A DNA stretch of 58,381 bases, taken from contig JAFRNM010000005.1 of assembly GCA_017430135.1 (NCBI GenBank), positions 1-58,381 of the forward strand. The letters run 5' to 3'. The stretch's first letter is position 1. Each line of letters begins with the position of its first letter. Below are positions 47,344-56,979 of this stretch, piece after piece. The stretch comes from Clostridia bacterium (GTDB lineage: Bacteria; Bacillota; Clostridia; TANB77; CAG-508). The position numbers and the translations under genes are program-made. The notes beneath the pieces were generated by a model that saw only the letters and a program-made list of their open reading frames with translations, made no database searches and had not been told where the DNA came from.

Positions 47344-47733
47344 TTGAAAAATAATTATAGAACAGAACAAAGAAAAATAATCAGGGATTACTTAATAGAT
47401 AATAAAGATAAGTTTGTAAATGTAGAAGAAATTATGCAATACATGAAAAAGCGTAAGCAAGAAGTTGGACAAACAACCATTTATAGATATCTTAATTTAT
47501 TAGAAGAAAATAACAATGTAAGAACAGAAATAAAAAATCATACAAAACATTATCAATATATTGAAAGTGAATGTTGCAATCATTTTCACTTAAAGTGCAA
47601 AAAATGCGGAAAAACAATACATTTACACTGTGAAGAATTTGAAAATGTTAGTAATCATATAAAAGAAGAACACAAATTTAATTTAGACCATAATACTATT
47701 ATTTATGGTTTATGTGATGAATGTGTAGAGTAA
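47344..47733 (+). CDS. zur: Fur-family metalloregulator, probably Zur
   Basis: 129 residues, TTG 47344 after GGAGGG. Winged helix (QEVGQTTIYRYLNLLEENNN), metal-sensing HFHLKCKKCGKTIHLHCEEF with structural Cys pair, and YGLCDECVE with the second pair. Placed before znuA-znuC-znuB, so zinc is the likely ligand; autoregulated through the palindrome upstream. Confidence 0.9.
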   Translation: MKNNYRTEQRKIIRDYLIDNKDKFVNVEEIMQYMKKRKQEVGQTTIYRYLNLLEENNNVRTEIKNHTKHYQYIESECCNHFHLKCKKCGKTIHLHCEEFENVSNHIKEEHKFNLDHNTIIYGLCDECVE

Positions 47734-47761
47734 AATATAAAGTTAATTAAGGAGGATAATA

Positions 47762-48841
47762 ATGAAAATAAAAAAAGTAATATTGATAATTCTAGCTATT
47801 TTAATAGTTGTTGGTGCAGGTTTTGCACTATTTAAATTAGGGGATAATAAAAAGAAAGATTCAAGTAAAAAACAAGTTGTTGCAAGTAATTTTGCAAGTT
47901 ACGACTTTTTAAGAGCAATAATAGGAGATAACGATAACATCGAGCTTACATTTTTATTAGGACCTGGAAAAGAGGCACATAGTTATGATCCTACAGCAAA
48001 AGATTTAACAACAATCCAAAATGCAGATTTATTTGTATATATTGGTGGAGAAATGGAAAAATGGGCAGATAAAGTTCTAGAATCTTTAAAAGAAGAGAAA
48101 GATGTAGAAACAATTTGTATTGCAAACTTTGTTGATACAATAGAAGAACAAGAAGTAGACGGTGCAGAAGAAGAGGAAGAACATCATCATGAACATGGTG
48201 ATGAAGAACACGAACATGAAGAGGAAGAAAACGAAGAACATGAACACGAGGCAGAAGAACATGAAGACGAAAAAAAAGAAGAACATCATCACGAACATGA
48301 AGAAGGAGCATTTGATGAACACATTTGGACATCACCTTCAAATGCTATAAAAATGGTAAATAAATTAGAACAAGCTATGGAAGAAATTGATGGAGAAAAT
48401 AAAGAAAAATACAAAGCAAATGCTCAAAAATATATAGCAAAAATACAAGAAGTTGATAAAAAAATACAAGAAGTAGTTAACAAAAAAGTTAGAAATAGAT
48501 TGATTTTTGGTGATAAAATGCCAATGCAATATTTTATAAATTATTATAAATTAGAAGTAAGTGCGGCATTTAATGGGTGCAGTACAGAAACTGATCCATC
48601 AGCAAAAACAATAGCATATTTAGAAGATAAAGTAAAACAAGAAAAAATTCCAGTAGTTTTATATATTGAAATGAACGATGGAAAAGTAGCCAAAACAATT
48701 GCAGAGGAAGCAGGAAATAACTGTCAAGCATTGCAAATACAAGCTTTACACAATGTTTCTTTAGATGATTTCAATAATGGAGAAACTTGGGTTAGCTTAA
48801 TGGAAAAAAATGTTGAAGTTTTAAAGAAAGCACTTCAATAA
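47762..48841 (+). CDS. znuA: Zinc-binding protein of the ABC importer (ZnuA)
   Basis: 359 residues. One N-terminal membrane helix without a lipobox Cys, so it is anchored by the helix. GPGKEAHSYDPTAKDL has a metal His, an acidic His-rich loop occupies about 133-185 (EEHHHEHGDEEHEHE), and FDEHIWTSPSNAIKM and FGDKMPMQYFINYY complete the cluster A-I fold. The loop is longer than usual and should buffer zinc. Confidence 0.95.
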   Translation: MKIKKVILIILAILIVVGAGFALFKLGDNKKKDSSKKQVVASNFASYDFLRAIIGDNDNIELTFLLGPGKEAHSYDPTAKDLTTIQNADLFVYIGGEMEKWADKVLESLKEEKDVETICIANFVDTIEEQEVDGAEEEEEHHHEHGDEEHEHEEEENEEHEHEAEEHEDEKKEEHHHEHEEGAFDEHIWTSPSNAIKMVNKLEQAMEEIDGENKEKYKANAQKYIAKIQEVDKKIQEVVNKKVRNRLIFGDKMPMQYFINYYKLEVSAAFNGCSTETDPSAKTIAYLEDKVKQEKIPVVLYIEMNDGKVAKTIAEEAGNNCQALQIQALHNVSLDDFNNGETWVSLMEKNVEVLKKALQ

Positions 48842-48856
48842 AAGAGAGGGAGTAAA

Positions 48857-49576
48857 ATGGATCTAATTCAAATAAAAGATTTAAGTTTTAGTTATCCTAC
48901 AAAAAAGGATACATTAAAAAATATAAACATAAATGTAGAACAAGGGAAATTTACATGTATAGTAGGAGAAAATGGTTCAGGAAAAAGTACATTATTAAAA
49001 TGTATTTTGGGATTAAATAAAGGGTATACAGGTGAAATAATAAAAGAGCAACATATAGGTTACTTACCACAAAAAAGTGAAATTCAAGCGCATTTTCCAG
49101 CAACAATAGAAGAAGTAGTACTTTCTGGTACAATTTCAAATAACGTAAGAAGTATTTTTTATAAAAAAGAAGATAAAGAAAATGCTAAAAAAGTTATGCA
49201 AAAGCTAGGAATTTATGATGTCAGAAAAACATGCTTTGCAGATTTATCTGGTGGTCAACAACAAAGAGTTTTAATTGCTAGAGCGTTATGTGCTACTAAA
49301 AGTATAATAGTTTTAGATGAACCAACAAATGGATTAGATCCAAGTATTGCAAGACAAATTTATGAACTTTTAAATACATTAAAAAATGAAGAAAATATAA
49401 CAATTTTAATGGTTTCACATGATATTGAAAGAGCATTAAACTATGCAGATAAAGTGATAGAAATTGAAAATGGTGTAGTAACATATAATGGCGAAATAGA
49501 GAAATATCATAATAAACATTGCGAATGTCCTTGTCACCACCATGATGAAGAAAAAGAAGATGGAGGTGCAAAATAA
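48857..49576 (+). CDS. znuC: Zinc ABC transporter ATPase (ZnuC)
   Basis: 239 residues. Walker A GENGSGKST, signature LSGGQQQRV, Walker B SIIVLDEPTNGLDP, H-loop SHD. A Cys/His-rich tail (HNKHCECPCHHHDEE) is an unusual possible zinc site on the ATPase. Overlaps the next start (TAATG). Confidence 0.96.
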   Translation: MDLIQIKDLSFSYPTKKDTLKNININVEQGKFTCIVGENGSGKSTLLKCILGLNKGYTGEIIKEQHIGYLPQKSEIQAHFPATIEEVVLSGTISNNVRSIFYKKEDKENAKKVMQKLGIYDVRKTCFADLSGGQQQRVLIARALCATKSIIVLDEPTNGLDPSIARQIYELLNTLKNEENITILMVSHDIERALNYADKVIEIENGVVTYNGEIEKYHNKHCECPCHHHDEEKEDGGAK

Positions 49577-50394
49577 TGATACAAAATGTAGCAGAAATGA
49601 TGTCACACATATTTATTCAAAGAGCTGTATTGGTAGGAGTATTAATAAGTTTGTGTGCAGCACTTCTAGGAGTAAGTTTAGTACTAAAAAGATATAGTAT
49701 GATTGGTGATGGATTGTCACATGTTGGCTTTGGAGTTCTAACAGTTGCAACAGCATTTGGAGCATCAACACCACTTTACATAGCAATTCCCTGTGTTACG
49801 ATTTCAGCAATTGTTTTGCTAAAAATAGGTAATAATAGCAGAATAAAAAGTGATAGTGCAATTGCTTTAATATCAAGTTCAGCATTAGCAATAGGGGTAG
49901 CAGCGACCTCACTAACTACTGGTATGAATACAGATGTATGTAATTTTATGTTTGGAAGTATACTTGCAATGAGTCACACTGATGTAGTTATAAGCATAGT
50001 TGTTAGCATAATAGTGGCAGTTCTATTTATCGTATACTATAGAAAGCTATTTGTAGTAACATTTGATGAAAACTTTGCGAAAGCAAGTGGTTTAAAAGCA
50101 AATAGATATACAAATATAATTGCAGTATTAACAGCATTAATAATAGTAGTAGGTATGAGAATGATGGGAGTTATGCTAATAAGTAGTATAATCATTTTCC
50201 CAGCATTAACATCAATGAGAATATTTAAATCATTTAAAAAAGTAATAATAAGCTCAGCAATAATAAGTGTAGTATCATTTTTAATAGGTATATACTTGTC
50301 ATACATATACAACATAAGCACAGGAGCAATGATAGTAATAGTAAACTTAGTACTATTCATATTATTTAGTATTATAGAAAAAATCAAAAATTAA
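49576..50394 (+). CDS. znuB: Zinc ABC transporter permease (ZnuB)
   Basis: 272 residues with eight or so hydrophobic helices. RAVLVGVLISLCAALLGVSL, KRYSMIGDGLSHVGFG and MRMMGVMLISSIIIFPALTS are typical of the metal ABC-3 permease family. Translationally coupled to znuC. Confidence 0.95.
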   Translation: MIQNVAEMMSHIFIQRAVLVGVLISLCAALLGVSLVLKRYSMIGDGLSHVGFGVLTVATAFGASTPLYIAIPCVTISAIVLLKIGNNSRIKSDSAIALISSSALAIGVAATSLTTGMNTDVCNFMFGSILAMSHTDVVISIVVSIIVAVLFIVYYRKLFVVTFDENFAKASGLKANRYTNIIAVLTALIIVVGMRMMGVMLISSIIIFPALTSMRIFKSFKKVIISSAIISVVSFLIGIYLSYIYNISTGAMIVIVNLVLFILFSIIEKIKN

Positions 50395-50420
50395 AATTAT
50401 GTGAGAAAGAGCGTGAGAAA

Positions 50421-50996
50421 ATGAATCTAAAGAAAACAATTCTGATTATAGTTTTAATAATTTTTATTATTGGAATAGTATTTATTTTTGTAAATGCAAA
50501 TAATGTAGCAGAAGAAAAAATAAGCAGTACAGAAATTAATTCAAATAGTGAAACACCGCAAACTGACATAATAGAAGAAAATACAACAGAAGAAAAAGAA
50601 GCAATAATAAGAAGGACAACACAAAAACTTGAACCAGATATGGATAATATACTAGAAATTAAAGATAATTTTTTTATTCAACAAACAAATGATATGTACT
50701 ACAATTTAAACGATTATTTAGGAAAAACAATAAAAATAGAAGGTTTTGTTACTAATTATAAAGATAATAATGGCGATATATGTTATGGTGTTGTAAGGAA
50801 TACACCAGGATGTTGTGGAGCAGATGGGTTAGCAGGATTAGATATAAGATATGATGGAGAATATCCTGAAATAGATACATGGGTAGAAGTAATCGGAGTC
50901 TTAGGCAAAGACATTTCATATGATGCAGAAATTCCTGCAATTCAAGTTACATCAATAAGAGCGAAAGAAGAAGGAACAACATTTGTAACAAATTAA
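50421..50996 (+). CDS. Membrane-anchored DUF1980/YcgQ-like protein
   Basis: 191 residues. N-terminal helix (TILIIVLIIFIIGIVFIFV), low-complexity linker, then an OB-like domain (LGKTIKIEGFVTNYKDNNGD; RNTPGCCGADGLAGLDIRYD; DTWVEVIGVLG). The CCxAD motif is that of the C-terminal domain of YcgQ-type proteins linked to metal homeostasis. Last gene of the zinc operon, followed by a terminator. Confidence 0.75.
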   Translation: MNLKKTILIIVLIIFIIGIVFIFVNANNVAEEKISSTEINSNSETPQTDIIEENTTEEKEAIIRRTTQKLEPDMDNILEIKDNFFIQQTNDMYYNLNDYLGKTIKIEGFVTNYKDNNGDICYGVVRNTPGCCGADGLAGLDIRYDGEYPEIDTWVEVIGVLGKDISYDAEIPAIQVTSIRAKEEGTTFVTN

Positions 50997-51028
50997 AAAA
51001 ATCTCGAAAAATATTTCGAGATTTTTTT
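50997..51028 (+). terminator. Terminator of the zinc operon
   Basis: AAAAATCTCGAAA and TTTCGAGATTTTTTT. Confidence 0.85.
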
Positions 51029-51161
51029 ATATTTTTTGTAGTGTTCGCTTGTTTTTTTATTTAAATTATTATATAGTATAAAACATAGGGAATAAGGATA
51101 AGCAGATGTGGTTTGCCACTTTTTATCCGTAACTTATGTTACGAGAATGGAGGTGGTACAT

Positions 51162-51272
51162 ATGATAGAAGCAGTCTTATTAGAAATAATATATCTACTT
51201 TTATTCAGCTTAATTGCTGGAACTATCGTTGTATTTGCCTTGATTATCTTAGTTATAATTTTGAGCAAATAA
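51162..51272 (+). CDS. 36-residue hydrophobic peptide, holin-like or type I toxin-like
   Basis: ATG 51162 with an excellent RBS (GGAGGTGG). The peptide MIEAVLLEIIYLLLFSLIAG continues as one long membrane helix ending LSK. Strong translation signals, tiny size, own hairpins and inverted flanks resemble type I toxins of Firmicutes. No antitoxin RNA could be identified by eye. Confidence 0.55.
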   Translation: MIEAVLLEIIYLLLFSLIAGTIVVFALIILVIILSK

Positions 51273-51283
51273 TATAATAAAAA

Positions 51284-51318
51284 CACATCTGTAACTTGCT
51301 GGTTCGATGTGTTTTTCA
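51284..51318 (+). terminator. Terminator inside the mini-element
   Basis: AAAACACATC and GATGTGTTTTT pair around a GC-containing loop. Confidence 0.7.
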
Positions 51319-51419
51319 AACATATAATTGGCAAACCACAATGTGGTTTCTTATTTCCTATATTTATTATATAAATTTTTTTATAATTTGTCAACATTTT
51401 TTATTAAAAGGAGAAAAAC

Positions 51420-52262
51420 ATGGCAACAATAATTGATGGAAAAGAATTAGCAAGAAAAACAAGACAAAATTTAAAAATAGATTGTGATAATCTAAAATCT
51501 AAAGGAATAATACCAAAACTTGCAGTAATAATGGTTGGAGATAATCCAGCATCAAAAGTATATGTAAAAAACAAAAGCAAAGCATGTGAAGAAGTAGGCA
51601 TAGAATACGAAGAATTTTTACTAGATGAAAATACAACACAAAAAGATTTAATATCTTTAATAGAACAGTTAAATGAAAGAGAAGATGTTACAGGAATACT
51701 ATTACAAAGCCCAATACCAGCACATTTAGATATAAATGAAGCATTTAGAACAATATCACCTAAAAAAGATGTAGACGGATTTCATCCTGTAAGTGTTGGA
51801 AAACTAACACTTGGACAAGATACCTTTGTTTCATGCACACCATATGGAGTTATAAAAATGTTTGAAGAATATAATATAGATTTAGAAGGAAAAAATGTTG
51901 TAATAATTGGTAGAAGCAACATTGTTGGGAAACCTCTAATTCAATGTTGTTTAAATAAAAATGCAACAGTAACAGTATGTCATTCTAGAACTAAAGACCT
52001 AGCAGAACATACAAAAAGAGCAGATATTGTTATAGTTGCAATAGGAAAAGCAAAATTCTTAAAAGAAGATATGGTAAAAGATGGCGCAGTTGTAATAGAT
52101 GTCGGAATCAACAGAGGAGAAGATGGTAAACTTTGTGGAGATGTAGATTTTGAAAATGTAAGTCAAAAAGCAAGCTACATCACACCAGTTCCAGGGGGAG
52201 TAGGCCCTATGACAATTGCAATGCTTATGAATAATGTAATTAAAGCTGCAAAAAATAAATAA
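51420..52262 (+). CDS. folD: Methylenetetrahydrofolate dehydrogenase / cyclohydrolase
   Basis: 280 residues, RBS AAAGGAG. VGDNPASKVYVKNKSKACEE with the catalytic Lys, LLQSPIPAHLD, KDVDGFHPVSVGKL, VVIIGRSNIVGKPL for NADP binding, and PGGVGPMTIAMLM. It interconverts one-carbon folate forms. Confidence 0.97.
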   Translation: MATIIDGKELARKTRQNLKIDCDNLKSKGIIPKLAVIMVGDNPASKVYVKNKSKACEEVGIEYEEFLLDENTTQKDLISLIEQLNEREDVTGILLQSPIPAHLDINEAFRTISPKKDVDGFHPVSVGKLTLGQDTFVSCTPYGVIKMFEEYNIDLEGKNVVIIGRSNIVGKPLIQCCLNKNATVTVCHSRTKDLAEHTKRADIVIVAIGKAKFLKEDMVKDGAVVIDVGINRGEDGKLCGDVDFENVSQKASYITPVPGGVGPMTIAMLMNNVIKAAKNK

Positions 52263-52301
52263 AAAATATTGCAAAATATAAAGATTTGTGATATTATAAT
52301 T

Positions 52302-52514
52302 GTGCGATGAGAAAGAAGAAATATATCAATTAAAATTTTTAGAGAGTAAGTGATGGTGAAATACTTACAATTTTAGATATATGGTGGAGCTTTTGAGCAT
52401 AAATTTAATAAATTAAGGTGGATATATTTATTATATCAATTAGGGTGGAAACGCGGAAATATAACTTTCGTCCCTAGCAAATTTTAATGTGCTAGGAATG
52501 GGAGTTTTTTTGTT
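52302..52514 (+). promoter_or_regulatory. T-box riboswitch upstream of glyS
   Basis: GATGAGAAAGAAGAAATA is the T-box leader start with the GA-motif. AGGGTGGAAACGCGGAA (about 52442) is the T-box sequence with antiterminator. CTAGCA/TGCTAGG followed by seven T (52474-52511) is the terminator. It senses uncharged tRNA-Gly and controls glycyl-tRNA synthetase. The specifier codon was not assigned with confidence. Confidence 0.93.
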
Positions 52515-52540
52515 ACCTAGCAAAGATAGGAGGAATTTAT

Positions 52541-53923
52541 ATGGTAGAATCAATGGACAAAATAGTAAGCTTATGTAAAAACAGAGGATTTATATATCCA
52601 GGTTCAGAAATTTATGGAGGACTAGCAAATAGCTGGGATTACGGCCCTTTAGGAGTAGAATTAAAAAACAATATAAAAAAGGCATGGACAAAAAAATTTA
52701 TACATGAAAGAAAAGATTCAGTAGGATTAGATGCAGCAATAATAATGAATCCAGAAACATGGGTAGCAACAGGACATGTATCTACATTTAACGACCCACT
52801 AATTGATTGTAAAGCTTGTAAAACAAGACATAGAGCAGATAAATTAATAGAAAACTGGGCGCAAGAAAATGGAATAGATATGTGTGCAGACGGAATGAGC
52901 AATGAAGCATTAGTTAAATACATAGATGATAATGGAATTAATTGTCCTAATTGTGGTAAACATGATTTTACAGGAATTAGACAATTTAACTTAATGTTTA
53001 AAACATTCCAAGGTGTAACAGAAGATTCAAGTTCAACAGTTTATTTAAGACCTGAAACTTGCCAAGGAATATTTGTAAATTTCAAAAATGTAATGAGAAC
53101 ATCAAGAAAAAAAGTTCCAATGGGAATGGGACAAATTGGTAAAGCCTTCAGAAATGAAATAACACCTGGAAACTTTACATTTAGAACAAGAGAATTTGAA
53201 CAAATGGAATACGAGTTTTTCTGCAAACCAGGAACTGACCTAGAATGGTTTGAATATTGGGAAAAATATTGTAAAGATTTCTTAATAAATCTTGGATTAA
53301 AAGAAGAAAATGTAAGATACAGAAAACATGAAAAAGATGAATTAGTATTTTATAGTAAAGCTACAACAGATATAGAATTTAAATATCCATTTGGATGGGG
53401 AGAATTATGGGGAATTGCTGATAGAACAGATTATGACCTAACAAGACACCAAGAACATGCAAAAACAGATATGTCATACTTAGATGTTGAAACAAATGAA
53501 AGATACATTCCTTATGTAATTGAGCCATCAGTAGGTGTAGATAGATTAGCATTAGCATTCTTATGTAATGGTTATGAAGAACAAGACTTGGGAGAAGGAG
53601 ATTCAAGAGTTGTATTACATTTACATCCAGCAATTGCACCATTTAAAGTTGCAGTACTACCACTTTCTAAAAAATTAAGTGAAAAAGCAGAAGAAGTGTA
53701 TGAAGAACTTTCAAAATACTTCCCATGTGACTATGACGAAGCTGGTTCAATTGGAAAACGTTATAGAAGAGAGGATGAAATTGGAACTCCATATTGTGTA
53801 ACTATTGATTTTGATACATTAGAAGATGGTCAAGTAACAGTACGTGATAGAGATACAATGGAGCAAGAAAGAATTGCTATTTCAGATTTAAAAGAATGGT
53901 TGGATTCTAAAATGGAATTCTAA
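52541..53923 (+). CDS. glyS: Glycyl-tRNA synthetase (single-chain, class II)
   Basis: 460 residues. [87 protein letters not shown] and the anticodon-binding domain ([15 protein letters not shown]) match the eukaryote-like GlyRS of Firmicutes. Controlled by the T-box. Glycine charging matters for the inferred CGG frameshift, whose product is glycine. Confidence 0.97.
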   Translation: MVESMDKIVSLCKNRGFIYPGSEIYGGLANSWDYGPLGVELKNNIKKAWTKKFIHERKDSVGLDAAIIMNPETWVATGHVSTFNDPLIDCKACKTRHRADKLIENWAQENGIDMCADGMSNEALVKYIDDNGINCPNCGKHDFTGIRQFNLMFKTFQGVTEDSSSTVYLRPETCQGIFVNFKNVMRTSRKKVPMGMGQIGKAFRNEITPGNFTFRTREFEQMEYEFFCKPGTDLEWFEYWEKYCKDFLINLGLKEENVRYRKHEKDELVFYSKATTDIEFKYPFGWGELWGIADRTDYDLTRHQEHAKTDMSYLDVETNERYIPYVIEPSVGVDRLALAFLCNGYEEQDLGEGDSRVVLHLHPAIAPFKVAVLPLSKKLSEKAEEVYEELSKYFPCDYDEAGSIGKRYRREDEIGTPYCVTIDFDTLEDGQVTVRDRDTMEQERIAISDLKEWLDSKMEF

Positions 53924-53927
53924 AAAT

Positions 53928-53956
53928 AAAAAAAGCACATTGTGCTTTTTTTATTT
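53928..53956 (+). terminator. Terminator after glyS
   Basis: AAAAAAAGCACA, T, TGTGCTTTTTTT. Confidence 0.8.
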
Positions 53957-54016
53957 TTGACTTTACAAATTTAAAAATCCGTGTTATAAATATGTAAACT
54001 AAGAAAGGAGGAAAAA

Positions 54017-54661
54017 TTGAACAAAATTAAAGAAATTACAATTGAAAGTGAGAAATATCCAGAGCTTTTAAAACAAATTTATGACCCGCCAAAGTGCTTA
54101 TATGTTATAGGAAATGTAGATATTTTAAATAATCCAAGTATTGCAATAGTAGGGTGTAGAGAAGCAACAGAATATGGAAAAAAGGCAGCAACATATTTTT
54201 CATATAATTTAGCAAAACAAAATATAAATATTGTAAGCGGCTTGGCAAAAGGAATAGATAGTTTTTCTCACATTGGAGCATTACAAGCATATGGAAAAAC
54301 AATAGCAGTAATAGGAAGCGGACTAGATATAATTTATCCAAAAGAAAATGAACAATTAGCAAAAAGAATAATAGAACAAGGTGGGGCAATAATCTCTGAA
54401 TATCCATTAGGTACAAGACCGGAAAAAGAACATTTTCCAGCTAGAAATCGTATAATTAGCGGAATGAGCCAAGGAGTTTTAGTAGTAGAAGCAAAAGAAA
54501 AAAGTGGTTCATTAATAACGGCAGAATTTGCAATGGAACAAGGAAAAGAAGTTTATGCAGTTCCTGGAAATATTAATTCATTAAATTCGGTTGGTACAAA
54601 TAATTTAATCAAAGATGGTGCAATTCCAGTTTCAAAATTTACCGATTTAAGTATTTATTAG
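54017..54661 (+). CDS. dprA: DNA processing protein DprA
   Basis: 214 residues, TTG start after AAGGAGG. The Rossmann-like DprA fold is complete: IAIVGCREATEYGKKAATYF, VSGLAKGIDSFSHIGALQAY, TIAVIGSGLDIIYPKENEQL, EHFPARNRIISGMSQGVLVV, SGSLITAEFAMEQGKEVYAV. It loads RecA on single-stranded DNA in transformation. The N-terminal SAM-like and C-terminal winged-helix domains of longer forms are missing. Confidence 0.95.
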   Translation: MNKIKEITIESEKYPELLKQIYDPPKCLYVIGNVDILNNPSIAIVGCREATEYGKKAATYFSYNLAKQNINIVSGLAKGIDSFSHIGALQAYGKTIAVIGSGLDIIYPKENEQLAKRIIEQGGAIISEYPLGTRPEKEHFPARNRIISGMSQGVLVVEAKEKSGSLITAEFAMEQGKEVYAVPGNINSLNSVGTNNLIKDGAIPVSKFTDLSIY

Positions 54662-54711
54662 AAGAATTGAAACAACTAAAAAATAGAAATACCAAGGGTT
54701 ACAACCTCGAA

Positions 54712-54728
54712 TGTCGAAAAATGTCGAT
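54712..54728. promoter_or_regulatory. Tandem Spo0A-box-like sites
   Basis: TGTCGAA (54712-54718) and TGTCGAT (54722-54728), ten bases apart, upstream of the sortase and its presumed substrate. They suggest sporulation control of the pair. Confidence 0.5.
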
Positions 54729-54921
54729 GAAAAGTTCTTTACAAAATCAAAATAATATGGTAACATAATGACAGATAAAATTTTAAGCATTAATCTTTAT
54801 ATCAAAAGCTTAAAATAAATCTAATTTTTTCGAAAAAATTAAAATCTAAAATTTCCCAAATTAAAAATTGAATAAGAACAAAAAATTCTACTATTCAAAG
54901 AAAGTAGGTGAAGCAATATGT

Positions 54922-55614
54922 ATGATTAGCTTTACAAAAAGATATGTAAACTTTATAAGTTTAATTATTTCAATCGTAATATTTTGTTTTTTAAACAATC
55001 AAATTTTAAATGAAAAAATTCAAATACAAAATTTTTCAGTATCAAGTAAAGTCCAACAAATTTCCCAAGATTTAGAAAATGAGAATAATCAACAAGTTTC
55101 AGTTTCAAAGCAAAATAAAAACAAACAGCAAGAAAATCAGCCAATTGCTGTAAATACTAATAATCAAGACAAGAAAAAAGAAACAAATAACGCAAAAAAA
55201 CAAGAAAACAACCAAAATAAAAATAGTGATTTGATATGGCAACTTGAAATTCCGGCAATTAACTTAAAAGCCCTTATTGCAGAAGGAACCAGCAAAGAAA
55301 CAATGGATGAATATGTTGGACACTTCGAAGAAACAGTTAAGAAAAACGGAAATATAGGTCTAGCAGCGCATAATAGAGGTTATAAGGTTAATTATTTTCA
55401 TGACTTAAAAAAACTAAAAGAAGGTGATGAAATCATTTATAAATATAAAGAATTTGAAAAAAGGTATGTAGTAAAAACTTTAAAGATTATAAGTGATGAG
55501 GATTGGAGTTGGCTAGAAAATACTGAAGATAATAGGATTACTCTTATTACATGTGTGGAGAATGAGCCTAGTTATAGGAGACTAGTCCAAGGAATAGAGA
55601 AATTCACCAAGTAA
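54922..55614 (+). CDS. Class D-type sortase
   Basis: About 230 residues from ATG 54922. Membrane anchor (FISLIISIVIFCFLNNQIL), Gln/Asn/Lys-rich linker, then WQLEIPAINLKALIAEGTSK, NIGLAAHNRGYKVNYFHDLK with catalytic His, and RITLITCVENEPSYRRLVQG with Cys and Arg. It lies 53 bp upstream of a protein ending LPKTGM, its likely substrate. Confidence 0.9.
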   Translation: MISFTKRYVNFISLIISIVIFCFLNNQILNEKIQIQNFSVSSKVQQISQDLENENNQQVSVSKQNKNKQQENQPIAVNTNNQDKKKETNNAKKQENNQNKNSDLIWQLEIPAINLKALIAEGTSKETMDEYVGHFEETVKKNGNIGLAAHNRGYKVNYFHDLKKLKEGDEIIYKYKEFEKRYVVKTLKIISDEDWSWLENTEDNRITLITCVENEPSYRRLVQGIEKFTK

Positions 55615-55667
55615 AATTCTCAATTCTTGGCGAATTGGAAAGTAAAAAAGAAAAGGAGTAAAAATTT

Positions 55668-56972
55668 ATGAAAAGATTTAAGAAAATAGTTTTAACACTA
55701 ATGACAATGTTTGTAACACTTGCAATGAACTTTTTAGGACTTGCAAATAGTGTATATGCCACAGAATTAGGTGGAAATATTCAATTACAAAATGAAGGGG
55801 ATTGTGGAGCATTATTAAAATATGAGGGTTCTCAGGTTATTACAGCATATGTTACATATAATAGCAGTAATGGTAAGACTTATCCTGCATATTGTTTAAA
55901 CAAATACTTAAATGGAGTCGGAAAAGTAGAGGCATATGCAGTATCTGCAAACAATTATGTGACAGATGTTGGATTGTGGAGAACTATTATAAATGGTTAT
56001 CCATACAAAACAATAAAAGAACTTGGATGTGCAAATAAATATGAAGCATTTACAGCAACCAAACAAGCTATTTACTGCTATATTCATGGAAATGATGTAA
56101 ATTCTTATGAAGGAATTGGAGAAGCTGGCGAAAGGACTTTAAACGCATTAAAAACAATAGTAGCAAATGCTCAGAATTCATCAGAAACAAAGCTAGAAAC
56201 AAGCATAAATGTAGATAAAACGATATCAAATTGGGAGCAAGATAAAATAAACAAAGAATATGTATCCAAAACATATAGTGTAAAAGCAAATGCGAATTTT
56301 AATAAATACTATATAAAACTTGAAAAAACAGGAGAAAAAGAATTACCAAAAGGAATAAAAATTGTAGACTTAAATAACAAAGAAAAATCAGAATTTGCAA
56401 AAGGAGATAAATTCAAAATATTAATTCCAATTTCAGCTTTAACATCAGATGGAACATTCAAAATAAATGTAAAATCAGAAATAAAAACAAAACCTATAAT
56501 TTATGGAACAGCGCCAGATGCAAGTCTTCAAGATTATGCTTTAACAGCTTTTGAATATGAAAACAGTGAAGGAAAAATTGAAGATAATTACTACAAAAAT
56601 GACACTAAAATAATAATACATAAACAAGATAAAAATACTCAAAAACCATTAGAAGGAGTATATTTCAATCTTTTAAACAATAAAAAAGAAACAATAAAGA
56701 CAGGATTAAAAACAGATAAAAATGGTCAAATAGAAGTAAAAAATCTAATGCCAGGAAAATATTATTTAGTAGAAACTAGCGCATTAGAGGGCTATGCAAA
56801 ATTTGATAAAGAAATTGAAATAGAAGTATCTCTTAATGAAAAATTTGATGTAATTGTAAACAATACAAAAGAAGTAAAAAAGGAAGTAGAAAAAACAAAA
56901 GAAGAAATAACAGTAACAAAAGAAGTGGAAGTAAAACAAGTTGTAAAAAAATTGCCTAAAACAGGAATGTAA
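55668..56972 (+). CDS. Thioester-type (TQXA) surface protein ending in LPKTGM
   Basis: 434 residues. Signal peptide (LTLMTMFVTLAMNFLGLANS, then VYA). The N-terminal domain has PAYCLNKYLNG and FTATKQAIYCY, fitting the Cys-Gln pair of thioester adhesin domains. A CnaB/SpaA-type domain is at about 315-400 (TQKPLEGVYFNLLNNKKETI; PGKYYLVETSALEGY). A VEKTKEEITVTKE linker leads to LPKTGM, immediately followed by stop: the hydrophobic helix and basic tail of a normal sorting signal are absent. It may be processed without membrane retention, or the tail was lost. Confidence 0.85.
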   Translation: MKRFKKIVLTLMTMFVTLAMNFLGLANSVYATELGGNIQLQNEGDCGALLKYEGSQVITAYVTYNSSNGKTYPAYCLNKYLNGVGKVEAYAVSANNYVTDVGLWRTIINGYPYKTIKELGCANKYEAFTATKQAIYCYIHGNDVNSYEGIGEAGERTLNALKTIVANAQNSSETKLETSINVDKTISNWEQDKINKEYVSKTYSVKANANFNKYYIKLEKTGEKELPKGIKIVDLNNKEKSEFAKGDKFKILIPISALTSDGTFKINVKSEIKTKPIIYGTAPDASLQDYALTAFEYENSEGKIEDNYYKNDTKIIIHKQDKNTQKPLEGVYFNLLNNKKETIKTGLKTDKNGQIEVKNLMPGKYYLVETSALEGYAKFDKEIEIEVSLNEKFDVIVNNTKEVKKEVEKTKEEITVTKEVEVKQVVKKLPKTGM

Positions 56973-56979
56973 AAAAGTT

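Larger units (their letters stand above)
51076..51370. mobile_element. Mini-element with inverted ends around a tiny membrane peptide
   Basis: The left end (about 51076-51119, ending TGTGGTTTGCCA) and the right end (about 51329-51370, complement also ending TGTGGTTTGCCA) are imperfect inverted repeats of about 45 bp that also share an ATAGGGAATAAG-like block. They enclose one small gene and its terminator. MITE-like cargo or a toxin locus is possible. Confidence 0.5.

Noticed and set aside
48162..48350. Reading frames opposite and beside the His-rich znuA loop
   Set aside because: They are shadows of the GAA/CAT/GAT-rich repeat in znuA, with no RBS of their own.
54661..54921. Earlier TTG start of the sortase at 54868
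   Set aside because: No ribosome binding site precedes it and the extra residues lower the quality of the membrane anchor. ATG 54922 is preferred.
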